Positions 1 to 11,364 of a stretch of 64,000 bases of DNA are shown piece after piece (within the stretch, counting starts at the first letter, position 1; every line of letters starts with the position of its first letter). The stretch lies in assembly GCA_025667525.1 (NCBI GenBank), contig CM046882.1, positions 526,840,618-526,904,617 on the forward strand, read 5' to 3'. Position numbers and translations under genes: made by a program. Source of the DNA: Glebionis coronaria. Its lineage: Eukaryota > Streptophyta > Magnoliopsida > Asterales > Asteraceae. A model generated the notes under the pieces. The model did not search any database, had not been told where the DNA came from, and saw only the letters and a list, made by a program, of their open reading frames with translations.

Positions 1-225
1 GCCAGAGAGAGAAAGGAGAGAAAGAGAGAAAGAAGGTTGATTGAATGAAATGTGTAAATGACAAATGACCAACCCCTCCTAACATGCTAGGAGGGGGTAT
101 ATATCGCCCACCCTACATGTGGGCTATATGGACTATATGTATACTTAATGGATCACAAGCCCAATACTTGAATATATCATTAAAGAGACCGATCCTTTCT
201 AAATACGAAAAACGTATTTCCAACA
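1..225 (-). repeat. 3' LTR of element A (partial)
   Basis: The sequence aligns with 29379-29600 and, reversed, with the LTRs of element D. It ends in ...TTTCCAACA at 225, the complement of the family's TGTTGGAAA start. It contains the palindrome CCCCTCCTA (73-81) / TAGGAGGGG (88-96) beside a TATATAT box, as in the other family LTRs. The remaining ~87 bp lie upstream of the window. Confidence 0.9.
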
Positions 226-2740
226 ATCTTCTCCAAAGGGAGGTCACTCCAAGTTACAATGTCCTAAATAGTCTGTTGCTCGTGATCTATGCTAATAATG
301 ATGTGACTGAGACTTTCCTTGGAAAAACGTATTTTCAATAATCTCCCCCTAAGGGAGCTCACACCATTTTACAAAATCTTAAGCCTAGAATATTATGCTT
401 GAGTCTTCGATCTTGTTCTTGTGAATATGCTGATGAGATCTTTGACTTTAGTCTTAAGCATGTTCTCTTGCCTTGACCTTATACATTCATCACTTGTGAT
501 ATTTGCCTCTTCGTGACTTCATGTTCCACATACTTATACTTTTATAAATTCTTGAAAGCTTCAGAGTTTGATACAGCGGAAGACTTGACTTTTAGACTTT
601 CTTGAATTTGATGAAGTATTAAGTGCATATAGTATAAGCATGTGGTGACGACTTCTTCTGGATTGTACACCGCAATGCCACCTTCTTGTTACGCTGCATA
701 AGATAGTTAGCAACAAAACATATACACGGATGAAATGGCCTTGAATATTTCATTCTAATTCGGTAGAATTTTACCTCCGGTCGATGAAGAACGTTGGACG
801 ATATTAAATATCGTACTTATGGCAGGTAGTTTCAATTAAGAACCTCCTTGACAAGATTTAGCGGGTAAACCCGTTCTCTTTATTCGACCGTCCAAAGCTG
901 ACTGCGAACATAAAGAATGAATCATTTGGATAATATTATCCACATGATTTGAAGCCGCCAATTCATGTTCCTGTAACAAGTGAAATTCAATTAAGAACCG
1001 CACCATCGTTGCCTTCCAGTTTTCACGAGCTTGATTCTTGTAGAATCTTGCAAGTTACCTACCAAGTGTTGTTTGAGGTTAACACTAGAAGGATTTCCAC
1101 TCATCACTGTGAACACTAAGGTATCACTCAGAGTGTTCTGGCAAGACCACTAAGATATTGCGTAGAGGCCTGAAACGTGTTTAAATTCAGTTAAGAATTA
1201 AACCACTGTTGCTTTCCAGTTATCACAAGTTTAATTCATAAAGAATCGCACAAGTCACCTACCATGAGTTTTTTGATATTCGCTCAAGAAGGATTTCCAT
1301 CTTCATTGTAAATACTTTCGTACTACTCGGATGTTCAGGCAAGATCATGAAGATTTTATGTAGGACTCTTAAGATCTTTCTTAGTTTTCACAGTGTGTGA
1401 AGAAGCAAGGAATTATGAAAGTGTGTCCTAATGAGATATTTGATGATATCAAATGGCTCTAGACTCGATCGTGCATTTTGTATTTTTAGTGATCGGAGGC
1501 TGGAGAGGAGTGCCACCATTTCAATACCAATTTATTCGGAGTGAATAAATCAATAGATAATGTGTTGTCTCCGTGTGATTAAAACAAATATCTTTTAAGA
1601 GATATCTGAGTTAGCTGGGATGGGTTGTGCCTTGCATCACTGGGTCTATGATGTCTTTTTACAATTCTTTTTCATTCTTCAACCCCTTCAATGCTTACCA
1701 ATACGTCATCACTAGCACCTTGTTGTGATTGTTCCAGTGCTAACTTAAGTACTTGGTCGGCATTCAGCTACGTTCACAATATTTCTCCATCTTTCCTAAG
1801 GACTACTATTTCTAGCTATGGAATGTCCTTGGAAAGATTCATCCGGTTCTAGAGGAATCATTGGACTTTAACCTATCCTACCATCCTTATGTCACCGCAA
1901 TCTTCATCGTCGTGAAATAAATGGGTTGCGGGTAAGTATAAATCACCATGAAATCCATTTTGAAGTACAGATCCATTTTGCTCCCCCTTAACATATGCCA
2001 CGATATTTGAAAACATTTCTCACATGCCGGGATGAGCTATCACGTTAAGTCAAACCATTTGTGATTAATCATTTCCCATATTAAATCACATTTTCTCCCC
2101 CATATTAAAAATATTAACCCAATCGATGTTTTTAATATCAATTGATTTAATAGCATTTTAAGAAAATTTGGGAAGAAAGATGCAAATCCAATTATCTTCA
2201 TGAATTACACAAGCTCTCCTCAAATTAATGAGGGTGTACTTGAAACGTAAATTAAATATCTTTTAAACACAAGTGTAAGGTATTTATCACATGCAAAGAT
2301 CATATATGATAATGTATTCACAAGATTAGCGATTTATGAGGTTGGACCTGAATGATGGAGAACATCATATGAAAGAAGCACATGGTTCTTTTTCACGAAT
2401 GTTGGTCGCCTCATCATGTCTGAAGTTATCTCTTTACTCCATGTGTACAATTGATATCGTTGTCTTGAGACCAACATGTGAACTTGGCACTTTCGGCGTC
2501 AAAGATTCTGAATGCTGGACAATTGCTCCCCCTCAATTGTTGACCCGTGTTCTATTGAAAGAGTTGTAGTCTCCGTTTGAGTAGTCGCATTGTCGAGTAT
2601 GTAGATATCAATCGTAAATTGCTACGGTTGGTGGAGATGATAATTCATAAAAACAAGATTTATCTTATTTGAACAAATAAATGCACTGACACGTACATAT
2701 ATTCGTGTTAGATTATGTTATTTCGTAAACACAATCCCTT
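226..2740 (-). other. Non-coding 3' tail of element A, with two polypurine tracts
   Basis: No credible gene. The first bases (226-243, read on the minus strand) form a purine tract ending GGAGAAGAT next to the LTR. A second tract with a decayed LTR start lies at about 325-360. The stretch from about 360 to 2600 is collinear with 24060-25990 of element D and with 35940-37960 of element E, both reversed as needed. It contains a diverged tandem duplication of about 210 bp (about 985-1195 and 1195-1390), each half carrying the same 'slow-conserved' blocks around a GGATTTCC motif. Conservation of this tail between polymerase-less A and D and polymerase-bearing E suggests a cis-acting role such as RNA recognition; that is inference. 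Confidence 0.75.
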
Positions 2741-4365
2741 ACATGGTTCTAAATAGACCATGCCCGAGAAAATTAATTCCCGTTGTTGAGTCAAAGCTTT
2801 TTGGTGAAATGCTTGACTTTTAATAAGAAAAGCGGGTTACTATTTGAAATAATAATAAGCCATTTTCAGCATGTTTTAAAACATTTGAACTTCTGCTCGA
2901 ACTTTATTTACAACCCGTGTCATTATTGAATGACATTTCTAGTATCGTAAATATTATCGATTCCAGAAGCATGCTCTTTTTATCAAAATATTTTGGAACA
3001 CACAATTTTGAAAGATTTAGAAAAACCTTTTGAGAAATTCTCGAAAAATTGTGTTCATTTTTTGAAAACCAATTACTTGAGCTTAAGATTTTGAATATCT
3101 TACAAAACGAGCTCAAGTGCGAGAAGTTGTGAGGATAAGTTTATTATCGGCGATAAACTTTCCTATTAACTGAAGAGCGAGTCCTAAGTTGACATTTACT
3201 TAGAAGTCGTTTTCATGAGCTTGAAGAACTTTGGAATGTTTTAACGTAAAACTCATGACCGAGAAAGGTGAATTTCTCGTTATGAAGAAAAGTTCTCTTA
3301 TTTAAAAGATACACTTTCCTTTATGAGCTTAAAACTTGGAATGTTTTAAGACAAGCTCATGACCGAGAAATTTTAATTTCCCGTTACGAGGATAAGCTAT
3401 CTTTAAAGAAAAGCTTTCCTAAAATTGAAGTCCGATTTACAGTCTGATATTTAACTGTAAGTCTTTGTGCATGAGCTTAAAAACTTCGAATGTTTTTATT
3501 ATTAGCTCATGCCCGAGAAAAACTAATTTCTCATTGTAAGGATAAGTTTATCATCGGCGATAAACTTTCCTTTTAATTGAAGAACGAGTTCTAAGTTGAC
3601 ATTTACTTAGAAGTCGTGTTCATGAGCTTGAAAACTTTTGAATGTTTTAACGTAAAGCTCATGACCGAGAGAGATGAATTTCTCGTTATGAAGAAAAGTT
3701 CTCTTATTTAAAAGATACACTTTACTTTATGAGCTTAAAACTTGGAATGTTTTAATACAAGCTCATGACCGATAAAAATTAATTTCTCGTTACAAGGATA
3801 AGCTATCTTTAAAGATAAGCTTTCCTAAAATTGAAGTCCGAGTTACAGTCTGATATTTTAACTGTAAGTCATTGTGCATGAGCTTAAAAACTTCGAATGT
3901 TTTTAATATTAGCTCATGCCCGAGAAAAATTAATTTCTCGTTGTATGGATAAGTTTATCATCGATGATAAACTTTCCGTTCCTTGAAGTCCGAGGCATAA
4001 TCTGAAATATAATTATATGCCATAGTGCATGAGCTTAAAAACTTCGAACGTTATTAATATACGCTCATGCCTGAGAAAAATTAATTTCTCGTTATGAGGA
4101 TAAGTTTATCATCGTCGATAAACTTTCCTTTATTTGAAGAACGGGTCATCATCTGATATTTAATGAAGAGCCTTATACACGAGCTTAAAACCTTTGAATG
4201 GTTTTAGGATAAGCTCGTGTCCAAGAAAACTTAATTTCTCGTTAAGAGGGTAAGTTATCGTTGTGTAGATAAACTTCCTTGTCTCTGAAGTCCGGGTCAT
4301 CATCTGTCATTTAACGAGGAGCCATTGTGCATGAGCTTAAAAACTTCGAATGTTTTTAATTTTAG
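2741..4365 (-). repeat. Hairpin-rich tandem array in the tail of element A
   Basis: Units of about 150 bp, each with three inverted repeats: one around GAGCTTAAAA...TTTTA..AGCTC, one CGAGAAA...TTTCTCG and one GTTTATC...GATAAAC. The phase marker GGATAAG falls at 3133, 3540 and 3947, exactly 407 bp apart, so three sub-units form a higher-order repeat. Later units follow at 4098 and 4249 (151 bp apart). The array ends where element B inserted and resumes at 16668. A single degenerate unit also occurs in element E near 43800. Confidence 0.85.
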
Positions 4366-4370
4366 CTCTT
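4366..4370. repeat. Left target duplication of element B (CTCTT)
   Basis: The right partner is CTCAT at 16668-16672, 4 of 5 identical. The uninterrupted array units read ...TTTTAGCTCATGCCCGAG, so CTCAT is the original target and the left copy has one substitution. Confidence 0.8.
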
Positions 4371-4810
4371 TGATAGGTGTGAAAACACCCATCCTTTTAC
4401 CACTTAATTACTATAATAACCAAGCCAAAACATGTATTTTATGTCATAAATGTCGTAATTATGCGTGGTTTGTGTTTTTATTGTGTTTTAGGACCAAAAG
4501 ATGAAAAAGGAAGAAAACACGGGCTTTCACGGGCTTTTATCGAAGAAAACTAGAAAAGACGAAGTCAAAAGATCAAGAGTGCAAAAAGAACGGAAGTCCA
4601 ATGCCTATTCTGAAGATTTATCGAAGAAAAAGTCTAAAGAAGGAAGTTTAATGAAGTCGAAGAACTCAAGTCTAATTATTGAAGAAATTATAAGACAAGT
4701 TCAATTTATATCGACAAATCTCGAGACGACGTCGATAAAGACAAATAATTAAAAGACGAGAACGAGAAAGAGAAAGAAAGAAGGAAGCAACACATGCACT
4801 CCTCACTTCC

Positions 4811-4844
4811 TATATATACCCTCCTAATGACACATTAGGAGGGT
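4811..4844 (+). promoter_or_regulatory. TATA box with abutting perfect palindrome in the gypsy LTR
   Basis: TATATATA is followed without a gap by ACCCTCCTAATG, a three-base loop ACA and its exact complement CATTAGGAGGGT. The right LTR has the identical arrangement (stem 15279-15290 / 15294-15305). The palindrome occupies the interval where transcription should begin. Confidence 0.7.
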
Positions 4845-5409
4845 GTTAGTCATTTAGGAGTAGTTAGTTTAGTTTTAGGAGTAGTGTAGTTTAATTTTCT
4901 CTCTCTAGTTTTTTCACTTTCTCTCTCTAGTTTTTCTTTCAAGTTTTAATCTTTAATCTTTAATCTTGTACTTTTAAATCTTTAATCTTAATCTTATTTC
5001 AAGCTTTTTACAATCTTTCTCATTCTACCTTTCTTAATTGATGTTTATCTTTAATCCGAAATTTTTATGCTTTTTGTTTAATTTTGATGTTTGATTTATT
5101 AAAAAAGTTCATCTTTTTGTTTCCATCTAGGCTTGTATACGATTTAAGCTATAAGCTTGACATACTTATTGGCTTAATTCGTATCTAGCTTATTTTTTTT
5201 AAGTTTTCCTAAAAGTTTATCTTTTTAAAGTTTATTTTATAAAGTTATTTATTTTGTGTCTTGAAAGTTTTTAAATTTGTGCTTATTTTATTCGTCTTAT
5301 TATTGTTTTGGTTTAATTTTTCGTATTTGCTTATTGTCTAAGTGCTTATTTGATTCTGCTTATTTACTTATTTTATTCCATCATAACTTTCTTTAGAGTT
5401 TACCCAGTA

Positions 5410-5792
5410 CGATCGAGTAAGTATGATCGCATAAGCCCCTAGGGTTTCAACTTGCGATCCATTACTGCGATCCATAGTACGATCGTTCAGTACGATCATA
5501 CTCCTTAATCCACACCACGATCACTTGTTGCGATCGTTGGTAAGATCATAGAGTGCGATCCAGGGTACGATCGGCCGTTGCGATCCAAGCCACGTTCATT
5601 GGCTGCGATCGTGGGTACGATCTGGTAGTACGATCGAAGAGTACGATCGTGACTGCGATCCACTTGTTGTGATCGTGGTTACGATCCAATCTTAAGCATC
5701 TTGGCTGCGATCGCTCGTTGTGATCTGGTCCACCATCGAGAGTACGATCCAGGGTACGATCGTGAGTTACGATCGTGACTGCGATCTAACTT
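5410..5792 (+). repeat. GATCG-rich degenerate array in the LTR of element B
   Basis: Repeats of (T/G)(A/G)CGATC(C/G) are spaced about 12-16 bases apart for nearly 400 bp. Many cores read TACGATCGT or TGCGATCC. The same array is in the right LTR (about 15870-16250). The 36 bp anchor at 5425-5460 (15888-15923 in the right copy) recurs in the leaders of copia elements A (28797-28832, reverse) and D (about 19122-19155). Confidence 0.85.
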
Positions 5793-6209
5793 TTGTCTTT
5801 GTTTATTATCTAATTTTTCCAAGCTTACTTTTCATTACGTTTTGAGTTTTCAAATTTTTCTAGTAATTTTTAGTTTAATTTTTAAAAGCTTTTATTTTTA
5901 TTTAATTGTCAATTTTACTTTCATTTTAATTAACTTGTCAAATTTACTTTTCGTCGCGCTTTAATTTTACGTCATTTAATTTCTCGTCATTTAATTTTAA
6001 AGTCTTAATATTGCACCATTTACGTTTTGATTAGTTTTAGCTTTAATTTCTCGTCATTTACTTTTAAGTCTTGCACATTTACTTTACTACAACGACCAAT
6101 TTATTGTTTCCACCAAAAGACGACTGAGTCGCACGTTAATCCCTTAATCAATTCGAAGAGACTTGGAACAACGATAATTTTTATACTGGGCAAAAACCTA
6201 GTTATTAAA

Positions 6210-6224
6210 TGGCGCCGCTGCCGG
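6210..6224 (+). other. Primer-binding site of element B
   Basis: TGGCGCCGCTGCCGG sits two bases after the end of the 5' LTR. Athila/Tat-type gypsy elements carry the near-identical TGGCGCCGTTGCCGG here (recalled family knowledge). Confidence 0.85.
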
Positions 6225-6474
6225 CTCTTTTCGTTAAGATTAACGGTTTTAAGTGAGAGACGCGTTGGATTTTGAGATCTGTTCACTCGTGAACGTTATT
6301 TTTCGTGTCAAAAATTTTCAAAAATCCATAAAAAATAAAAATTTCAAAAATCCCAAAAACAATAAAAAAAACCATTAAATACATTTCTTTTCTAAGTTTT
6401 GCAACCAAAAATATTCCTCTTTATCCTCTATTGTGTTTAATTCTTTTCTCTTCCTCTCTTATTGTTAATTCTTC

Positions 6475-6646
6475 ATGGATTCGTCTTGCGTACGGTGTGG
6501 GAGACCATGGCATGGTTATCAAACATGTCATTGGTGTACTTGTGAGCGGTGCGGCTCTGATATCGACAATACACAATTTAGATTTTGTCCATTTTGCAAT
6601 TCAACAAATTCGTACTTCTCCTCTTACAATACTTTCTCACCCTTTC
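6475..6646 (+). pseudogene. Gag-like ORF of element B, N-terminal fragment
   Basis: The ATG at 6475 opens 57 codons before element C interrupts it. The product begins with a zinc knuckle, CVRCGRPWHGYQTC (C-X2-C-X4-H-X4-C, residues 5-18), directly followed by a second set of cysteines (CHWCTCERCG...CPFC). The frame continues exactly at 11365 after removing C and one target duplication, so this was one ORF. A nucleic-acid-binding gag-like role is inferred from the knuckles. The reading frame starts about 265 bp after the primer-binding site, a normal distance for gag. I do not recognise a capsid domain. Confidence 0.65.
6642..6646. repeat. Left target duplication of element C (CTTTC)
   Basis: An identical CTTTC follows the right LTR at 11360-11364. 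Removing C and one copy restores the reading frame of the host ORF. Confidence 0.95.
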
Positions 6647-7422
6647 TGTTGGGTCAATTCAGTGCCTGATTTGTCCCTTGCACAGGATTTGGATGTAAAG
6701 TATCCTAAGTAGTGTTAGTCACTGAACTTACGTATGTTATAAGTTCAGTGTGTCATTCTTTAGAGTTCTTTAGAGTCTACGAGATAGACTCGTCATTAGC
6801 TGAGGCGGATTTCAGTATGTGATGCAAAGAATCAAGGATGATGGAGTTAGTAAGTGATGACATAACAGCTTACTAACTCCTCGAGACTATTACTTAATCA
6901 AAGACCTGAAAAACGTAGAAGACATAAAGAATGTCTGAAGTATTAGTGGGAACATGTCTTATTAGCAATGAAGACAAAGGTTCAAGAGGAAGGCTTACTT
7001 TGTCAAAGGTGCAAAAGATGAAGACAACAAAGTACAAGGTGGTTACTTGTACTTTAGTAAAGCTTCTCAAGGAAGCTTCACACTCCCACTATATATATGT
7101 GGTCTTTGTAATAGAATAGTTAATGATTCCCACCACAGAAAACACACATGTAACACTTTAGTGGATAGGGGTTTCATCCTCCCATTGTTGCATAAGCTTA
7201 GCTAGCTATGAACATGGGAGTTTAGTTTGTCATTCATCGCCCGGTTGTTATTCCGCAAACAACCGGGCAAGTCATGTATATTTGTTGATTCATTATTAAT
7301 AAGATATACATACGATGAAAAGTATAAGCTTGTGTTATTAGTTAGTCAATTGGTTTAATTATGCAAATGTTCTTCATAGATTCTTATTGATTCGATGTTT
7401 GCACAAGTATTGTGGACCAACA
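6647..7422 (+). repeat. 5' LTR of element C
   Basis: Starts TGTTGGG and ends GGACCAACA. The promoter candidate is TATATATA at about 7091, enclosed in a CCAC...GTGG inverted repeat. Further on is a 10 bp perfect hairpin, CCCGGTTGTT (7240-7249) / AACAACCGGG (7258-7267), preserved in the right LTR at 11177-11186 / 11195-11204. The 62-codon frame at 6931-7119 spans this promoter and is probably not a gene. Confidence 0.95.
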
Positions 7423-7424
7423 AT

Positions 7425-7436
7425 TGGTATCAGAGC
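7425..7436 (+). other. Primer-binding site of element C
   Basis: TGGTATCAGAGC, the usual copia match to the 3' end of initiator tRNA-Met, two bases inside the 5' LTR. Confidence 0.92.
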
Positions 7437-10400
7437 GGGTTGGATTAATTACTATCCAGATCTGTTCAAATGGCTACTAATAACATAATTTTTAGCATAG
7501 TCAACTTTATCAGTATGTTCAAAAACTGCATATGCAGTAGCTATTTTTGAGGGGGAGAGATATTACTGATATTTGACTACTGTTAAACCATATCCACACA
7601 AAACTTTATCTTATTCCCACCTTATCCCCACCCAAACCCCACGTGTATCCCTCATACAAATCAACAATCCACCACCGACAATAAACAAATAAAAAACCCT
7701 CACCCCACACCGTCTCCTCATCCTTTATAGCCAAAACATAGATCCAAACTCCACCCACCGATTATGATTAAAAAAACCAGATCCAAATCATTTACACATA
7801 ATATCCACATAACAAAATCTCATCAGGTTTTTGTTACTAGGTCTTCAAAATCAAAAAAGAAACCACATGTCACACGACACTCAATTATCAACAAACTCAC
7901 CATACACAAAGTCTATCACTTTATCCCATAACAGTAAACAACAACTTGAAAATTGGTAAATCCATTTCTTGTGGCCACGAGATGGGTTTGGGTTTCATAA
8001 GAAAATCGATTTTTTTGGGGTAAATAGGTTTGTGAGGATGTGGTATTGGGTATAGTGATTTCATAGAAACATGGTTGTGTTGATATGAACGAGTTTGAAT
8101 GATTCGATTATTTTGTGATTAATAGATGAATATTGTTCATGGTGAATCAAATAAAAGGTATGGATGGCGGTATTTGAATCACTGAAGTAGATGGTCAATG
8201 TTTTTTGTTCTTTTCGAGATGATATAGGTGCTTGGTGAAACTGATTAACATAATCAGTTGAAGTAATTGGGTTTGGGTTACGAAGATTCTTGGGGCTGTG
8301 GATTTGTCGTATGATTAGATTGGTTTGTTTGAGCAGGTGTAGGAGATGGTTTCGAGAAAGAGGATGAGATTAATTGGGTGTGTGAGAATTGATTAAAAAA
8401 ATCAGTGGATAAGGTGCACGAAAACTAATGTAGTGGCTGTTGAAGCTGATAAAAAAATACAGCTGGATAAGTTAGCTGATTTTGTAGTGGGTATAATGAT
8501 TTTGAAGAAAGGCTGTTATGAAGAAAGTTCCTCGGGCCAGGCCGTTCATAAATAGCTGTTTGGTTCCCTGATATGAGTTTGGTTGATCAGCTTGTAGTCT
8601 CAAATATTGTTATCAGGGTTGTATGGTTGATGAATGAATGGGTAATGAAGAGCTGATTAAAACATCAGTAAATGTGGAATGGGTAAATGAGTCGCTGACC
8701 TAAACCCGCTGATCCCACAGCTCGCCAGCCAGCTGATGAATTAAATTAGTGGAGCAATGGCTGGTTGACTGATAAAGTTTTTATCATTGGGATTTGCTTA
8801 ATTGTGTGGATGTTGGCTGAAGACATTCTTGGGTATAATGTCACTGAAGACAAGAAAAGGCTGATACGGGTCATCATAATTATCCCTCAAATCGTAGAGT
8901 GAAACCTGGTCTGATGATTGTTGCTGTTTAAATGCCGCTGACACAAACAACCATGTTCCCATTTGCCCGCTGAGTCTGAACCAGCAACTGAATCCAGGCC
9001 GCTGTGTCCGAAGTCGTGTGTTGCTGATAGGCTAAGTCAGTGATACGAAAAAATTGGTGCTAAGACATATGTCGCTGGACCTAACAACTTTAAACCTAGC
9101 TGTTATCTCACTTCGGCCTCCCTGAACTCCCATAGCCATAACCACAGCTAAATCCCCGAGGTAGCTGAATATGAACCCCAGACCAGTGACCCCTGTCGCT
9201 GGTGAACCCCCAGCTGAATGAACCCCTGGTCTGAACACTCAGCGAACCCACCAAGTCATGGTCAGCGAACCCTGTCAAAACAGGTAATTGAACCCCTGGT
9301 ATGAACCGCTAGCTGATGTTGAACCGCTGTCACCATATGTTCGCTGACCCCCAGCCAATTGTGACCCTGCAAACAGCTGAACCCCCAGGTCAGCGAACCC
9401 TGTCAAACAGGCAGTTGAACCCCCAGAGGCAGCTGAACTCCCAACATGTTTGACCTCTTTCTCTGAACCACCAGCAGTTGAATCCTATCCAGCAAGTATT
9501 GGATCCTCAGCAGTTTAGTTATAAACACAGGGGGAGATTTTTTTATACTTCACCTCAACAGATGAAGTTTCAAGAGGTGATTGAGTAGCTGTGATGAGGC
9601 AACCCGCTGACCAAACCGTTGTTCGAACCGCTGTGACCCACAGCCGCTGTACCCACAACCACACAGCCATCACGTAATCTGTGATTGATGAAGAAGTTGA
9701 TAAAAAAAAGAAAAAAGATATGTTCACAGCCCCCTCCCCTCCCCAACAGTTGTCACCCTCCCCTACCGCTGTAACCCCAGCCACAGAGTTTTTAAGAGAC
9801 CAGGCTGTGTTACAGGGAATTGGTGAAACATTGATTATACAGGGGTTTGATAACATCAGGTGTTTAGGTGTTTGGTAGGAGATGAAATTCAGGAGGAGTT
9901 GTATTTCAGGCGAGATGAAGACCATCCCGCTATGATTGTGTACTAGTATGTAGCCGGTAAAAAGTTGCTTGGTTCCCTAGCAAATTTTGAGGGGGAGAGA
10001 AATGAGGACAGAGGTAAACTTGTGTTTATGTGAAGAAACATCAAGTTTACTCAAGCTACATGCATACTATCATACACAACACATCACCTTCAGGGACTTA
10101 GAATGTTTACATTTGGCTGATTGAGCAAAGTCACTGAAGATGGGTTGCTGAATAAGTTGCATTGTCTGATCTTTTATGGTTGTTGCGTAAACCATTGACC
10201 ACACTTCTCTGATTGAAGGTAAATGAACTCGTGATCTACATTGGATATAATATGCTACTTTAATATATGCTAGGGTGAAGCATTGGTCTTTATGGTAAAG
10301 CATATAATATACTTCACTGATGACCTAAGGTGAAGTTACCTTTATGAGTTCTATATAAGCATCAGGGAATTGGTTCAAGTGTTTCTCAAAGTACAAGATC

Positions 10401-10570
10401 AGACATTGCAGTTCAGTAACAACTACAACAGGTACAAGACGATACAAGTTAGCGGATGACTTGAACTAGTAAAGCTAGTTATTCTTGGTATTCATTGTTG
10501 TAATATAGCAGGTAAGAAGAAGCCATTATGCTCACTTACTACTATTTAACTTAGGCTACTTTTCTATCCA
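7437..10570 (+). other. Non-coding interior of element C, with proline-codon-like degenerate repeats
   Basis: No recognisable gene. From about 8690 to 9480 the sequence repeats variants of CAGCTGAACCCCCAG and GTCAGCGAACCCTGTC irregularly. A purine block TTTTGAGGGGGAGAGA appears twice, near 7546 and near 9985, which looks like a duplicated polypurine tract or captured pol-end sequence. Short open frames in the interval (for example 9681-9878) have no family resemblance that I recognise. Confidence 0.7.
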
Positions 10571-10583
10571 AATAGGGGGAGAT
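10571..10583 (+). other. Polypurine tract of element C
   Basis: AATAGGGGGAGAT lies directly before the TG of the right LTR. Confidence 0.85.
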
Positions 10584-11359
10584 TGTTGGGTCAATTCAGT
10601 GCCTGATTTGTCCCTTGCACAGGATTTGGATGTAAAGTATCCTAAGTAGTGTTAGTCACTGAACTTACGTATGTTATAAGTTCAGTTTGTCATTCTTTAG
10701 AGTTCTTTAGAGTCTACGAGATAGACTCGTCATTAGCTGAGGCGGATTTCAGTAAGTGATGCAAAGAATCAAGGATGATGGAGTTAGTAAGTGATGACAT
10801 AACAGCTTAGTAACTCCTCGAGACTATTACTTAATCAAAGACCTGAAGAACGTAGAAGACATAAAGAATGTCTAAAGTATTAGTGGGAAGATGTCTTATT
10901 AGCAATGAAGACAAAGGTTCAAGAGGAAGGCTTACTTTGTCAAAGGTGCAAAAGATAAAGACAACAAAGTACAAGGTGGTTACTTGTACTTTTGTAAAGC
11001 TTCTCAAGGAAGCTTCACACTCCCACTATATATATGTGGTCTTTGTAATAGAATAGTTAATGATACCCACCACAGAAAACACACATGTAACACTTTAGTG
11101 GATAGGGGTTTCATCCTCCCATTGTTGCATAAGCTTAGCTAGCTATGAACATGGGAGTTTAGTTTGTCATTCATCGCCCGGTTGTTATTCCGCAAACAAC
11201 CGGGCAAGTCATGTATATTTGTTGATTCATTATTAATAAGATATACATACGATGAAAAGTATAAGCTTGTGTTATTAGTTAGTCAATTGGTTTAATTGTG
11301 CAAATGTTCTTCATAGATTCTTATTGATTCGATGTCTCCACAAGTATCGTGGACCAACA
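10584..11359 (+). repeat. 3' LTR of element C
   Basis: 776 bp, ~98% identical to 6647-7422, ending GGACCAACA and followed by the CTTTC duplication at 11360-11364. Confidence 0.95.
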
Positions 11360-11364
11360 CTTTC

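Larger units (their letters stand above)
4371..6207 (+). repeat. 5' LTR of element B
   Basis: 1837 bp. Features in order: TATATATA box (4811-4818) with an immediately adjacent 12 bp perfect palindrome, arms 4818-4829 and 4833-4844 around an ACA loop; T-rich and AT-rich sequence; then a GATCG-rich degenerate array (5410-5792) opening with an anchor at 5425-5460 that is shared with copia elements A and D. The 83-codon open frame at 4501-4752 lies upstream of the TATA box and is probably not a gene. Confidence 0.92.
6647..11359 (+). mobile_element. Element C: non-autonomous copia-type LTR retrotransposon nested in B
   Basis: Two 776 bp LTRs (TGTTGGG...CCAACA) differ at about a dozen sites (~98% identical). 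ATTGGTATCAGAGCGGG follows the 5' LTR, the initiator tRNA-Met primer-binding site typical of copia. AATAGGGGGAGAT precedes the 3' LTR. The 3.16 kb interior has no integrase, RT, protease or zinc-knuckle coding. It therefore resembles a large retrotransposon derivative that depends on enzymes supplied from elsewhere. The target duplication is CTTTC. Confidence 0.95.

Noticed and set aside
4501..4752. 83-codon Lys/Ser-rich ORF in both LTRs of element B (also 14962-15213)
   Set aside because: It lies upstream of the LTR's TATA box. The two copies differ at about a dozen residues, as expected for unselected sequence. Not called as a gene.
6931..7119. 62-codon ORF in both LTRs of element C (also 10868-11056)
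   Set aside because: It spans the probable promoter and is present only because the LTRs are duplicates. No motif.
7425..7436. tRNA-like TGGTATCAGAGC blocks as tRNA genes
   Set aside because: They are primer-binding sites; no cloverleaf can be formed around them.
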